This document shows, one piece after another, positions 1 to 8,330 of a stretch of 8,825 bases of DNA; position 1 is the stretch's first letter; each line of letters begins with the position of its first letter. The stretch covers positions 1 through 8,825 of the forward strand of contig CAZMLC010000095.1 of NCBI GenBank assembly GCA_964567125.1, in the 5' to 3' direction. The translations under genes were made by a program, and so were the position numbers. The notes under the pieces were generated by a model. It worked only from the letters and a program-made list of their open reading frames with translations. It ran no database searches and was not told where the DNA came from. The DNA comes from CAZMLC01 sp964567125 (GTDB lineage Bacteria; Verrucomicrobiota; Kiritimatiellia; RFP12; UBA1067).

Positions 1-1394
1 GCGCGCTTGATCGCAGGCCAGCTCATCAGCGCATCGCGACCGACCTTGAACCATCCCGCAGCCACGACGCCGCGCAAGGAGCAGGTGACACTGGAGGCAC
101 CGTCCTTGTTGTTCTCGGGAACGATCAGATAGACTAATCCGCCGTAAGGGGAAGAGAAGGTCGTGGTCGGTGCCGTCAGCGGAATCTCCACATCCACGCG
201 CGGCGCCCGCACCCATTTTTCATGGTGCGTCACGTTGCAGGTCGTCGACCCGACGCGCACCTTCAATCCAAGTTTTTCCGCACCGGCGGGCAATTGAACG
301 GTCAGAGGATCGCCGGCCGATAAAAAACAGCCCGTACTGTGCCAGCGAGGAATCGAAAGATCAAGCTTCACCTCGCGAATGATGCGTTGCACCTGAGGGC
401 CTACCACGCCGGGATACGCCGAGGCTGCGGCAGAAGCAGGCCAGCGCTGTTGCGGATGTGCCAGCCACTCGCGACCTTCAACGATCAGCGCAAGCCGCTC
501 CGCAATATGCGCTTCTGTCAACGGTTTCTTTTCTGAGAGAGAAATGCGCGTCTGCTTGGCGAGAATCGGCGCAAGCGCCTGCGCGCAAAGCGAGGTGTCA
601 TTGTCCGCCAGTACGGATTTCGCGGAGCAGAGCGTGAGGTTGAGCTGGCGCAGCGTTGCGCGATCGAGGGTTCCCCCTTGCAGCGCGAGCGCCGCCGCCT
701 CCGTCACAGAAACTCCGCGCGGGATCGGCCCGACCACATAGCCCGCCGCATCCGTGCGTCCGCTGAAATCCGCAGTGATCAGCAGTCCCGCAGGTTTCAA
801 CAACCGATTGAAGCGATTGTCGGTGACCAGCGATTTTCCGCCGCTGACCTGTAGCCAGCCCCAGCCGATGCCGGAAGCCAGCAAGCCCCCGCCCTGCGTA
901 ATAAAGGTCCGAACACGTTCTAGTTCTTTTTCAGGAATCGCGTCAGGATAGGCGACCAGCACACCGACATCGGCAGTCAATGCAGACCAGTCCGTCAACT
1001 CGACAGCCGCGTATCCCTTGCTTTGCAGATCATGCAAAAAATCGCGATTCTGAAAAACCGCGATCTTGATCTTGCCCTGACCAGCCCAAGCCAGCGCATT
1101 GGACATGAAACAGGCTGTATCTCCCTTTTCGCAGGCCTTGGCTGAGTAGAACCCAGGATGTCCCACAGCAACGACGCGCCCCTTTCCGTAGTACGCGGCA
1201 ACCGCGACCGGCAGAACGCATTTATCGGAAGATCCCAGAATCAGCGGGAAGGCCTGCTCGCCGCCGCATAGGACAGTCCCCGGAGCCCCCTCGCAATCAA
1301 TCGCACGCACGCCGCGCAGCAGCTCCTCACGCGGATTGCCTTGCGCATGTGCGAGACCGGCCATGAAGAGACTCAGCAGCAAAATTGATTTCAT
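1..1394 (-). CDS. Secreted M60/TCAF-like metallopeptidase, N-terminal 464 residues (gene runs off the left edge)
   Basis: The reading frame is open from ATG at 1394 to the window edge. AGAGGA (1406-1401) lies 6 nt upstream and supports this start. Residues 1-18 form a signal peptide (hydrophobic LLLSLFMAGL, then AHAQ). Residues about 25-270 look like a ThuA/glutamine-amidotransferase-like alpha/beta domain, with YYGKGRVVAVGHPGFY at 69-83 and FITQGGGLLASG at 164-175. Residues about 328-430 match, from memory, the beta-sandwich that precedes the catalytic domain in M60 (enhancin-like) and TCAF proteins: IPRWHSTG at 348-355, LGLKVRVGSTT at 375-385, then APRVDVEIPLTAPTTTF and SPYGGLVYLIVP at 415-426. 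M60 enzymes are zinc proteases, several of them cleaving O-glycosylated mucin-type proteins. The HEXXH zinc motif would lie downstream, outside the window, so catalysis cannot be confirmed. It is the third gene of the operon, 62 nt after the GH2-like gene. Family assignment is fairly sure; substrate is inference. Confidence 0.8.
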   Translation of the reverse strand, partial: MKSILLLSLFMAGLAHAQGNPREELLRGVRAIDCEGAPGTVLCGGEQAFPLILGSSDKCVLPVAVAAYYGKGRVVAVGHPGFYSAKACEKGDTACFMSNALAWAGQGKIKIAVFQNRDFLHDLQSKGYAAVELTDWSALTADVGVLVAYPDAIPEKELERVRTFITQGGGLLASGIGWGWLQVSGGKSLVTDNRFNRLLKPAGLLITADFSGRTDAAGYVVGPIPRGVSVTEAAALALQGGTLDRATLRQLNLTLCSAKSVLADNDTSLCAQALAPILAKQTRISLSEKKPLTEAHIAERLALIVEGREWLAHPQQRWPASAAASAYPGVVGPQVQRIIREVKLDLSIPRWHSTGCFLSAGDPLTVQLPAGAEKLGLKVRVGSTTCNVTHHEKWVRAPRVDVEIPLTAPTTTFSSPYGGLVYLIVPENNKDGASSVTCSLRGVVAAGWFKVGRDALMSWPAIKR

Positions 1395-1456
1395 TCTTAT
1401 TCCTCTGAAGTCAAACTGTCATGACGTCACGGCGTCCTCTCTTCTCCCTCTCACTA

Positions 1457-4400
1457 CTACCAACGATAGTACCGGTACGGATCATCCACATTCAGCGGCG
1501 TATCGAGGTAGAGCGCAGCGGACGATTCAAACGCGGCGCCGAGATTGCCCAGCACGCGGGCCGCCATCGCATTCGCGCGACGCTTGCTCGTACGCAGATA
1601 GGGCTTTTTGACCTCATCAATCGCAGTGGGCGGAACCTGCCAGAAGATCACGCATCCTTTGCCGTGATGCACCACCTTGAGCGCCTGATTGTTCTCCTCG
1701 GAGACCGCAAAGGCGGCAAAGCTCATTTCACCATGCCACGCCCAATCCGCATTGCTTAGACCATTGAGTTCCGCCGGCAATTTTTCAATGCGCGTAAAGT
1801 AGGCGTTGGTGGCAACCGTCGGGGCTGCCACAGGACTCCAGGTTGCGACTTCATCGCGCGATAATCCGAGGCAAAGGACGCGCAATCCCTGTTCGATCTG
1901 CTGTTTCAGATTCGCAGGCGCACCCGCACCGGAGGAGACGACCCAGATGCCGCTAGCATCCGCAGTTTTGACTCCCAGGTTGGCGCACAGCGCCTTGGCC
2001 GTCTCACCCAGCGCGCAGACCGCCTGCGACGTTACCGCCTTCGTCTCCTGCAGATCATTCAGCAGCCGGAGCGTCAACGCATCGGCAACCGGGTCAGGTT
2101 CGCTGCGGCCGCTCACATCGAGCTGGCAGAAGATGATGCGTCCGGAACCCTCAATTTTTTCGAGTAGCGGTGCATATTGCAGATCGAATTCGCCATCGAC
2201 GAGCGCACGCCAATCGCCCTTTGCGGGTTTCTCGATCAACACGGAGGCCACGTTCCCCCAGGTACCGCACCGCCAGACGCGGGTGCTCCACTGGTCGCAC
2301 CATTTCCAGCCCGGATCGCGCGTCTCGATGGCATCGATGTCCTGCAAATGTTCAGGAATCAGCGTAGCCCGTCCGCGCCAGCAACTCAGATCAACCGCAT
2401 CCAATCCGCGTGTGATCGGATGCGTAAAGCGCGGAAAGAGTTGACGCGCACCGCGCTCCGCAATGCGAAATCCGAGGCGCGTATAGAGTTCATTCGCCTG
2501 CTGTTCAAAGACGAGCAGACGCACACCCTTGGGCAGTTGACGCACCCATGGCGCAGATGTATCATCGAGCGATTCGCGCCCGATCACCACGACCTCCCCG
2601 GCCTTCAAGACATGCCCCTGCTGATACGTCGTGAACGGGATTTTCAACCGCTGGAAATGCGCTGTCGTGATGCCCTTGGTATCGTAGAGCGTCACAGCCG
2701 TGGCAGGCGCGAGGGCTGCCACAGGCGGAACCACGCGCACAGCAAAGGTATCGTGCTGGACAACCTGATCGGCAAAGGTGAACGTTGCGCGCAGCTGATA
2801 ATCGCCCGCCTGTTCAGGCACGTCAAACGCGACCGGCACGCGGGCCTGGGTTCCGGGTTCCACGCGTTCGCGTCCGCTCTTTTTCGCGAGCACGGTTTCA
2901 CCCTTCAGTAACGCGATCTGCCACGCAATCTTCTGCGATTGACGGCGGTCATTCAACAGAACCAGGGTCTTTTCACAGCGCTCGCCAACGGCGTAGAGAT
3001 GCTGCTTATCCGTTACGCGTTTTGCACCAGCGATAAAGGCACAATCCGGCATGTTCCAGCGCAAAAAGGCATGGCCCACACTGCTCGGCTCAAAGGCCGC
3101 GCGATCCCCCGTATCGTTGATGAACTGATGATCGGGCGTCAGGTAATCCGGCACGATACCCGGCTGTTTCAAATTTGCAAGGCTGTTCGACACGGGCCGC
3201 GCCTCGGTCTTGGCCACGCGCTCCCAGAAATCACCTTGATCCCACGGCAGCATGGCGGAGATGCCCCAGGCGCGATGCGAACGCCAGTTATCGGAGGCAA
3301 AGAGCGCCTGGACATTCTGATAGTTATTCGTCAGGGCACGCAGCGGACGGTTGAGATCCGACCAGCGGAACTCCACGCCCTTAGCCCACAGCTTCTCCTC
3401 ATGCGCCAGCGCGGCGTAGGCTTCAGGCGTCGGCTGATACGCGGCATCGCCCCAGAACTGCGCGCCAAACTCCGAGGCCCAGAGGCTCTGGAAGGCCTCA
3501 CAGCGCCAGATGAACTTGGGGCCGCGATAGCTCGACCAGCTCGAAATATGCGGCAGGCCCCACTCCACGAAGAAGAGCGGTTTCACACCGACGGTGGACC
3601 AATGTTCCAGCCAGTCGCTGCGCTCCTGCAGCGGCGCCCAGTTGAGGTAGATGTTCACGGTGTGCAGGTCACCGAGGTTGCCGGACTGATGGTGATAGAT
3701 CGGCCGCGTCGGATCGATCGACCGCGCAATCTCGGCCGTGATGCGCGCCTGCCGCCGATTGTTTTCCCACCACGCGTTTTTCTTGCCGGAGTTGTCCGGC
3801 ATTTCGAAAAGTCCATCGATCTTCAGCGGATTCTGGTCGCCGAAGTAGCCTGTGCAATTGTGATTCATCCCGTAGAAAACCACGCTGGGATGGTTGCGCG
3901 CGCGCCGGATCAGCCAGTGGGCCAACGCGCGGTACCGCGCCGCAGTCGCAGGATCCTGCATCTTGAAATTAAACTCCTTGATGTGCGGCAGGGTGAAGGA
4001 GAGCAGCACGCCGGTTTCATCGCACGCCTCCATCAGACCATCCAGATAGCTCGTGCCCCCGGGCAGAAAGTCATAATTGCCGGCAATGACAAAATTAAAA
4101 CCATACTGCTGGATGCGACGGCAGTGTTCGCGCGCACTGGCTGTACACGCCTTGTCCGCCGGACTGTTCATCGAGGTGTTGTGCAGCGCCCGCAGATGCA
4201 CAGGGATGTCGTTCAGCATGAAGTTACGGCCATCGACGCGGAATTCGCGGAAGCCGAACTTCACCGGCGTAAAGGTATCGATCACCTCGCCCTTGGCGGT
4301 GCGCACGGTCACCACCGCCGTATAGCGGTTTTGCGGCGTAGCGATATCCCACAGCTGAGGATCTTTCCATTGCGCGGAGAGACGCAGAATCCCATTTGAC

Positions 4401-5707
4401 TCCGCCTGCACCGTCTGCGCGCTGAAGCGCTTCTTCGCACCGCAGCCCTCAACCGCAGCCTCCACCTGATAGGTTCCTGCAGCAAGCCCCTCTGTTTCCA
4501 CGACAAAGGCGATCTGCTTATCGCGCGTCGAGGTGATGACCTGCACATCCTGGATGCGCTGCGCAGAAGGCGTCGCCACGAGATAGAGGTCGCCCGTGAT
4601 TCCTTTCATGCGGACACTGGCTTTATCCTTGATGATGCGTTCCGGAGCCATGAAGGATTGTGTTTCCGCGCTCATCGGACGGGCCGTGACCAGCAAGGCG
4701 AACTCCTGTTCTGTGCCGGGCTTGATCGCACGCGTAACATCCAGCTCGCCACCCGGATACCAGAGCTGACCGACCTCCACGCCATCGACAAACGCTTTGA
4801 CATGCGTCTGCAGCATGGTGAAATCCAGCACAACGCGTTTTCCGACAAACGAGGCTGGCAGCGTGCAACGCCGCCTGTACCATGCCTGATCGAAATCCAG
4901 AACTGCGGGCACATTCTCGACCAACCACGGCGCCACCCAGACGCGTTGAACGGCTTCGTCGCCCTCCCACTTTCCAGGCCAGACCGCCGGCACTTTGATC
5001 CACCCCCAGCAATCGTTTGCAGCAGGAACCTGCGCAGGCGCATCGTTGGAAAGCGTAGGACGGAAGCCCCACAACCCGTTCAACGAAATGCGTTCGCGCG
5101 TCGGCGTCGTTTCGCGCCAAGCCTCCTCTAAGCTCCAGACGGACGACGCAACGCCCTCCGGCAGCGGTGCGTTCTCTGGCTTGGCACGCAGACGATGCAC
5201 GGACAACGAGATCGCCTTAAATTCCACAATGCCCGAGGCACCGAGGTTACACGGATTGATCTGCAACCGCTTCGCGCCTTTCGGGATAGCATAGATGCGT
5301 TCGCACGGCTGCCAGTCCAACGTGCCGGTAAATCCGAAGACATTGGGCCAGGCCCCGACCATCGTGTTGTTCTCATCCACGAAACACATGGCGATGCGGC
5401 CCGTACTCCAGGAGTCCTTGCCCGGCTTGACATCCGTGACGCGCATCTGCGTGGACAACTTGAGCTGGCCCCACTCCTCCTTCAAGGGAATGGTGAAATT
5501 GACACTCGCCTGCTCGCCGCTCAGCACGAGACGCGAACCCTCGCTATCTTTGAAAATCTTTGCGTTGCGCGGACGCGGCCAGCCGACCACCCAGCCTTTT
5601 TCATCCAATTTGGAGTAGTCCGGATTGGGAATCAATTCCATTCCGACCTGACCGAAAACCGCCAGCGCGGAACACACCAGCACCGCGCACATCTGAACTG
5701 CCTTCAT
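1457..5707 (-). CDS. Secreted glycoside hydrolase family 2-like multidomain protein with altered acid/base site
   Basis: 1416 residues; E. coli LacZ has about 1020. AAAGGA about 8 nt before ATG 5707 supports the start. Domains by eye: signal peptide 1-20; a CBM4/9-like beta-sandwich about 24-170; GH2 sugar-binding jelly roll about 190-380 (ISLNGLWGF 207-215, AWYRRR 275-280, VDGVEVGQ 307-314); immunoglobulin-like domain about 385-485; TIM barrel about 486-800, entered by FGFREFRVDGRNFMLNDIPV; beta-rich region about 900-995; then two alpha/beta, amidotransferase-like segments about 1000-1215 and 1220-1395. The nucleophile is kept: Glu715 in PLFFVEWG, the usual E-[WY]-G. The acid/base motif after HPSVV, normally W-S-x-G-N-E, reads FYGMNHN (611-617), so Asn617 aligns with the catalytic Glu. 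This may be a divergent subfamily, a different mechanism or a binding protein. The gene starts 27 nt after the preceding gene's stop and is probably cotranscribed with it. Substrate unknown; a galactoside or related glycan is only a guess. Confidence 0.85.
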   Translation of the reverse strand: MKAVQMCAVLVCSALAVFGQVGMELIPNPDYSKLDEKGWVVGWPRPRNAKIFKDSEGSRLVLSGEQASVNFTIPLKEEWGQLKLSTQMRVTDVKPGKDSWSTGRIAMCFVDENNTMVGAWPNVFGFTGTLDWQPCERIYAIPKGAKRLQINPCNLGASGIVEFKAISLSVHRLRAKPENAPLPEGVASSVWSLEEAWRETTPTRERISLNGLWGFRPTLSNDAPAQVPAANDCWGWIKVPAVWPGKWEGDEAVQRVWVAPWLVENVPAVLDFDQAWYRRRCTLPASFVGKRVVLDFTMLQTHVKAFVDGVEVGQLWYPGGELDVTRAIKPGTEQEFALLVTARPMSAETQSFMAPERIIKDKASVRMKGITGDLYLVATPSAQRIQDVQVITSTRDKQIAFVVETEGLAAGTYQVEAAVEGCGAKKRFSAQTVQAESNGILRLSAQWKDPQLWDIATPQNRYTAVVTVRTAKGEVIDTFTPVKFGFREFRVDGRNFMLNDIPVHLRALHNTSMNSPADKACTASAREHCRRIQQYGFNFVIAGNYDFLPGGTSYLDGLMEACDETGVLLSFTLPHIKEFNFKMQDPATAARYRALAHWLIRRARNHPSVVFYGMNHNCTGYFGDQNPLKIDGLFEMPDNSGKKNAWWENNRRQARITAEIARSIDPTRPIYHHQSGNLGDLHTVNIYLNWAPLQERSDWLEHWSTVGVKPLFFVEWGLPHISSWSSYRGPKFIWRCEAFQSLWASEFGAQFWGDAAYQPTPEAYAALAHEEKLWAKGVEFRWSDLNRPLRALTNNYQNVQALFASDNWRSHRAWGISAMLPWDQGDFWERVAKTEARPVSNSLANLKQPGIVPDYLTPDHQFINDTGDRAAFEPSSVGHAFLRWNMPDCAFIAGAKRVTDKQHLYAVGERCEKTLVLLNDRRQSQKIAWQIALLKGETVLAKKSGRERVEPGTQARVPVAFDVPEQAGDYQLRATFTFADQVVQHDTFAVRVVPPVAALAPATAVTLYDTKGITTAHFQRLKIPFTTYQQGHVLKAGEVVVIGRESLDDTSAPWVRQLPKGVRLLVFEQQANELYTRLGFRIAERGARQLFPRFTHPITRGLDAVDLSCWRGRATLIPEHLQDIDAIETRDPGWKWCDQWSTRVWRCGTWGNVASVLIEKPAKGDWRALVDGEFDLQYAPLLEKIEGSGRIIFCQLDVSGRSEPDPVADALTLRLLNDLQETKAVTSQAVCALGETAKALCANLGVKTADASGIWVVSSGAGAPANLKQQIEQGLRVLCLGLSRDEVATWSPVAAPTVATNAYFTRIEKLPAELNGLSNADWAWHGEMSFAAFAVSEENNQALKVVHHGKGCVIFWQVPPTAIDEVKKPYLRTSKRRANAMAARVLGNLGAAFESSAALYLDTPLNVDDPYRYYRW

Positions 5708-5734
5708 ACATCTATCCTTTGCTGAACAAGTCAG

Positions 5735-8131
5735 TTATTCGTAGAGAAATTGTGCCGTAGCCGTGCAATCGACATCGCTGACTACGCGCAGCCAGTAGGC
5801 TGAAAAAGCATCATCAAAGACCTGCGTCTTGGTCTCATTGGAGGCCAGCGTGAATTTCTGGACCAGCACCCAGTTCCCCGTGCCATCGATATCCGCTTCA
5901 AGCATGATCTGCGCAGCCTTATCCGCCTTGAGCGTCAGCGTCTTCTTGTCGAACCCGGTTGCCAGATACGGATCAGAAGCGACCCCCGCCTTGACTGCGG
6001 AGTCGAGCCACGGGCCGCCCACGCCGCGCGCTTTGCCGAATTTCCAGAGATCATCGGCCACGCCGACCCAGACGCCCTGCTTGCCATCGGCCGTGCGCAC
6101 GATGCGGTCGCTGCGCGTGGTCGCATCAAGGCCGCTGATGGCCATCAAGCCGCGATAGGAGGCATAATCGTAAATGGCGCGATTGTGCGTCGCGATCGGA
6201 CGAACCTTGGCGAAACCGCCTGCATTCTCGGCAGGTAATTCGTAGAAGATGCCACCGGCATTGAACATGTCGCGCTCCGTGCAGACTTCGCGGCTGATAC
6301 GGCCCGTTGTGGCAGGTGCATCTTTGCATCCGCGCGGAATGCGCCAGCGTCCACCTTCGGCGGGATAGATCAGGGATGCGGCATCCTCCTGGATCACGTT
6401 CGCGGGAATCGGTGCATCCTTGGCAACAGTCGCGTGCGCATTGGGCCGCTCGGGCACCTTGAAGGTCAGCGTCTCATCCAGTTCAAAGCACTGTTTGTCG
6501 GTCGTGGCCAACCGCAATTTTTTCGAGGCCCACGAGGAAATGTGCAGCAGTCCCTTGCTGTCCGGTTCCTGCGCGGCAATGCCATCAAAAATTGCATCGG
6601 CCTTTTCGCTGCGGCCATCGACATTGCTGTAGATGAATTGCGCGGTAACTTCCTTACAGTCGCGCGACGCGCTCAGCCGCACCCAGACACCCTTATCCGC
6701 CGATGTAAAGAGCACGCGGTTCTGCGCACCTCCAAGAGTGACCTTGCGCAGCACAGACCACGTTCCATTCCCCTGATCCACTTCAAGGGTGAATTCCACG
6801 GGCTCAGATTCGCTGTGCTTGATCCAGAGTGTGCGGCGATCAAACCCACTGAAGAGATAGGGATCCGAGGCCACATGCGCGCGAACCGGCTCCTTGCTCC
6901 AGACCGCACCGCGACCGATTGAAGGACCGAACTGCGCAAGCTGGGTAGGATCGACAAACCAGAGATTCGATTGCGACTGACCGGGCGCCTTGAGCTCGCC
7001 TTTTGCCTTGCGCGTATTCAGAAATTCGCTCTTGGCACTGTCATCGCAGCCCATGACGATACGGCCCTTCCAATTGCAGAAGTCACCGATCACTTTCAGG
7101 TAGCTCGAATACGGAGCAATCCCGGCTGAATTTTGCGGGGTGAAATTCTTCGGGAAGTGCCAGAAAGCGCCATGCATGGTCATCAGCAGATCCGAACCGC
7201 CGACATCGCGGATACGCGGCCATTCCGTATTCCAGCCGTGCGCACCATCATAGCAGTGCGAATGCTTGGGCAGACGATACGAGGTCCAAGTTCCACCGAC
7301 ATTCGCCATCAGGATAACCGAGCGAAAATCCCAGCCCAGCGTCCAAATCGGATCCTGTTGCGGATTCTCGTTACCGTAGATGCCCCCCGGCCCTGTAATT
7401 TCCGTGAACTGATTACGCCGGATCAGCTTCCAGTCCCCGGAACTGCTCCACTCGGCCAGCGCACCGCTGGGGACATCCGGGCGCTTCAACGCAGCTTGGG
7501 CATGATCGCCATTGTTCGCATAAAAGACTTTTCCGAAACCGCTGTAGAGACCTTTACCGTGATATCCCGGCAACTCCGAACTCGGCGCATTCTCCCAGTT
7601 GTTGGGCTTAAAGGTCGCTTTATTGCCATCGCGAATCAGCGTCTTCACCGCGAGCGTGTTGACATCCACTTCGTAGAGTCCCTCCTCCATGGTGGCAAAG
7701 TAGACTTTGTTCGCAGGATCCGTTACATGACGCGCGGTACCCGTCAGGCGTCCCGGCATCGTGGTTTTAGGCGACACCACGCGGATATTCTTCTGCGTAT
7801 CGATCAAATAACAGCCGATGATCAGCTGGTTGGATTCTTTGTGGATCAAGCGGTTCGCATGCGTACCGCCGATGCTTTCGGGACGAATAATCTGATGCAA
7901 ATCATCCGTGATCTCATAAAGTTTATCGCTACTGCCCTGCACGCAATGCGGACCATAACTGATCGCCCACAGACTGCCGGCCCACGGCACAACGGCACCG
8001 GTTCCACACTCGCCCTCATTATTAAACGTTGCCAGAGTCGGATAAACACCGCTCACCTGTCGTGGCGCAGCCGCCCCAGAACAGATACTTACAGCACAGA
8101 GTCCCCACGCCACCGCCATCTTCGCATTCAT
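5735..8131 (-). CDS. Secreted protein, probably propeller-like, with a duplicated C-terminal module; function unknown
   Basis: 798 residues. GGAGGA (8142-8137) lies 5 nt before ATG 8131, a strong ribosome binding site. Residues 1-22 are a signal peptide (WGLCAVSICSGAAA). I do not recognise a named family. Residues about 28-400 have the rhythm of a beta-propeller: short strands with repeated LYEI, GLYEV and LWAIS turns, plus conserved-looking GGTHANR (88-94) and GYHGKGLY (189-196). Residues about 298-502 and 592-797 are two diverged copies of one module, clearest in VASDPYLFSGFDRRTLW (420-436) against VASDPYLATGFDKKTLT (717-733). The end of each copy looks like an all-beta sandwich. No catalytic motif is visible. 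As first gene of the operon, upstream of a GH2-like enzyme and an M60 peptidase, it could be a lyase, hydrolase or glycan-binding protein of the same degradation system; that is inference from position. Secretion is well supported. Confidence 0.8.
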   Translation of the reverse strand: MNAKMAVAWGLCAVSICSGAAAPRQVSGVYPTLATFNNEGECGTGAVVPWAGSLWAISYGPHCVQGSSDKLYEITDDLHQIIRPESIGGTHANRLIHKESNQLIIGCYLIDTQKNIRVVSPKTTMPGRLTGTARHVTDPANKVYFATMEEGLYEVDVNTLAVKTLIRDGNKATFKPNNWENAPSSELPGYHGKGLYSGFGKVFYANNGDHAQAALKRPDVPSGALAEWSSSGDWKLIRRNQFTEITGPGGIYGNENPQQDPIWTLGWDFRSVILMANVGGTWTSYRLPKHSHCYDGAHGWNTEWPRIRDVGGSDLLMTMHGAFWHFPKNFTPQNSAGIAPYSSYLKVIGDFCNWKGRIVMGCDDSAKSEFLNTRKAKGELKAPGQSQSNLWFVDPTQLAQFGPSIGRGAVWSKEPVRAHVASDPYLFSGFDRRTLWIKHSESEPVEFTLEVDQGNGTWSVLRKVTLGGAQNRVLFTSADKGVWVRLSASRDCKEVTAQFIYSNVDGRSEKADAIFDGIAAQEPDSKGLLHISSWASKKLRLATTDKQCFELDETLTFKVPERPNAHATVAKDAPIPANVIQEDAASLIYPAEGGRWRIPRGCKDAPATTGRISREVCTERDMFNAGGIFYELPAENAGGFAKVRPIATHNRAIYDYASYRGLMAISGLDATTRSDRIVRTADGKQGVWVGVADDLWKFGKARGVGGPWLDSAVKAGVASDPYLATGFDKKTLTLKADKAAQIMLEADIDGTGNWVLVQKFTLASNETKTQVFDDAFSAYWLRVVSDVDCTATAQFLYE
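5741..6025 (-). repeat. Duplicated protein module, copy B (residues about 703-797 of the 798-aa protein)
   Basis: This second copy ends the protein. It aligns with copy A almost without gaps through about 95 residues, including a shared Cys (Cys492 in A, Cys789 in B). Weaker similarity extends upstream to about residue 592 (position 6358), with RWRIPR and GGIFYELP matching WPRIRD and GAFWHFP. The copies are clearly diverged, so the duplication is old rather than a recent tandem repeat. Confidence 0.8.
6626..6922 (-). repeat. Duplicated protein module, copy A (residues about 404-502 of the 798-aa protein)
   Basis: This encodes the most conserved part of the first copy. Landmarks shared with copy B are VASDPYL, GFD[RK][RK]TL, GNGTWSVLRKVTL against GTGNWVLVQKFTL, WVRLSASRDC against WLRVVSDVDC, and TAQFIYS against TAQFLYE. 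Weaker similarity extends upstream to about residue 298 (position 7240), including WPRIRD and GAFWHFP. Confidence 0.8.
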
Positions 8132-8252
8132 TCAAATCCTCCACGTTAATTACCGCATAGTGTGTCAAAAAAGAGGCAAGAGAAAAAGCAAAAACAACGT
8201 TCACAAACCAACCTCATCGAGTTATCTATCAATCAGTAAAAAGGGCATAACG

Positions 8253-8303
8253 GTTTCAAGCAGGCCCATTGACTTTTTATCCGTCAATGACTATGCTTGA
8301 AAC
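8253..8303. repeat. Imperfect inverted repeat overlapping the rightward promoter
   Basis: The left arm 8253-8273 and right arm 8283-8303 are 21 nt each and pair at 17 positions: GTTTCAAGCA with TGCTTGAAAC and CATTGAC with GTCAATG, interrupted by a 4-nt mismatch. The 9-nt loop is TTTTTATCC. AACG (8249-8252) can further pair with CGTT (8307-8310) across an ATA bulge. There is no T-run after the stem in either direction, so it is not a typical terminator. The -35 box lies at the loop-side end of the left arm and the -10 box lies inside the right arm, which would suit an operator or another protein-binding site. Confidence 0.6.
8269..8297 (+). promoter_or_regulatory. Sigma-70-type promoter reading into the gene cassette
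   Basis: A -35 box TTGACT (8269-8274, 5 of 6 to consensus) is followed after exactly 17 bp by a -10 box TATGCT (8292-8297, 4 of 6). Transcription would start near 8304, about 50 nt before the cassette gene and 40 nt before the crossover point. This is where a cassette promoter (Pc) would be expected. A weaker pair, TTTACA (8315-8320) with TAATAC (8336-8341), has only 15 bp spacing. Confidence 0.55.
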
Positions 8304-8330
8304 ATACGTTGCGCTTTACACAACCGAGTA

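Noticed and set aside
1422..1429. Palindrome TGACGTCA between the GH2-like and M60 genes
   Set aside because: An 8-bp palindrome alone is too short to support an operator, and no second copy or extended dyad is visible nearby.
2939..4399. 486-residue open frame on the plus strand, opposite the GH2-like gene
   Set aside because: It lies wholly antisense to a well-supported gene, has no signal peptide, recognisable domain or ribosome binding site, and its Arg/His-rich composition is typical of the antisense of GC-rich coding DNA.
7133..8149. 338-residue open frame on the plus strand opposite the 798-aa protein gene
   Set aside because: It is antisense to a gene with a strong ribosome binding site, signal peptide and internally repeated protein motifs. 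Its own product is low-complexity and rich in Arg and Ile, as expected of a shadow frame.
8253..8303. Inverted repeat as a transcription terminator
   Set aside because: There is no T-run after the stem on either strand, the stem has a 4-nt internal mismatch, and both flanking genes read away from it.
8245..8314. Possible second attC formed by the inverted repeat with outer boxes GCATAAC and GTTGCGC
   Set aside because: The next attC opens with ACCGAAC, which pairs with GTTCGGT at 8345 and not with GTTGCGC at 8308, so 8308 is not the start of this cassette. The arm asymmetry also differs from a normal attC. A decayed remnant remains possible.
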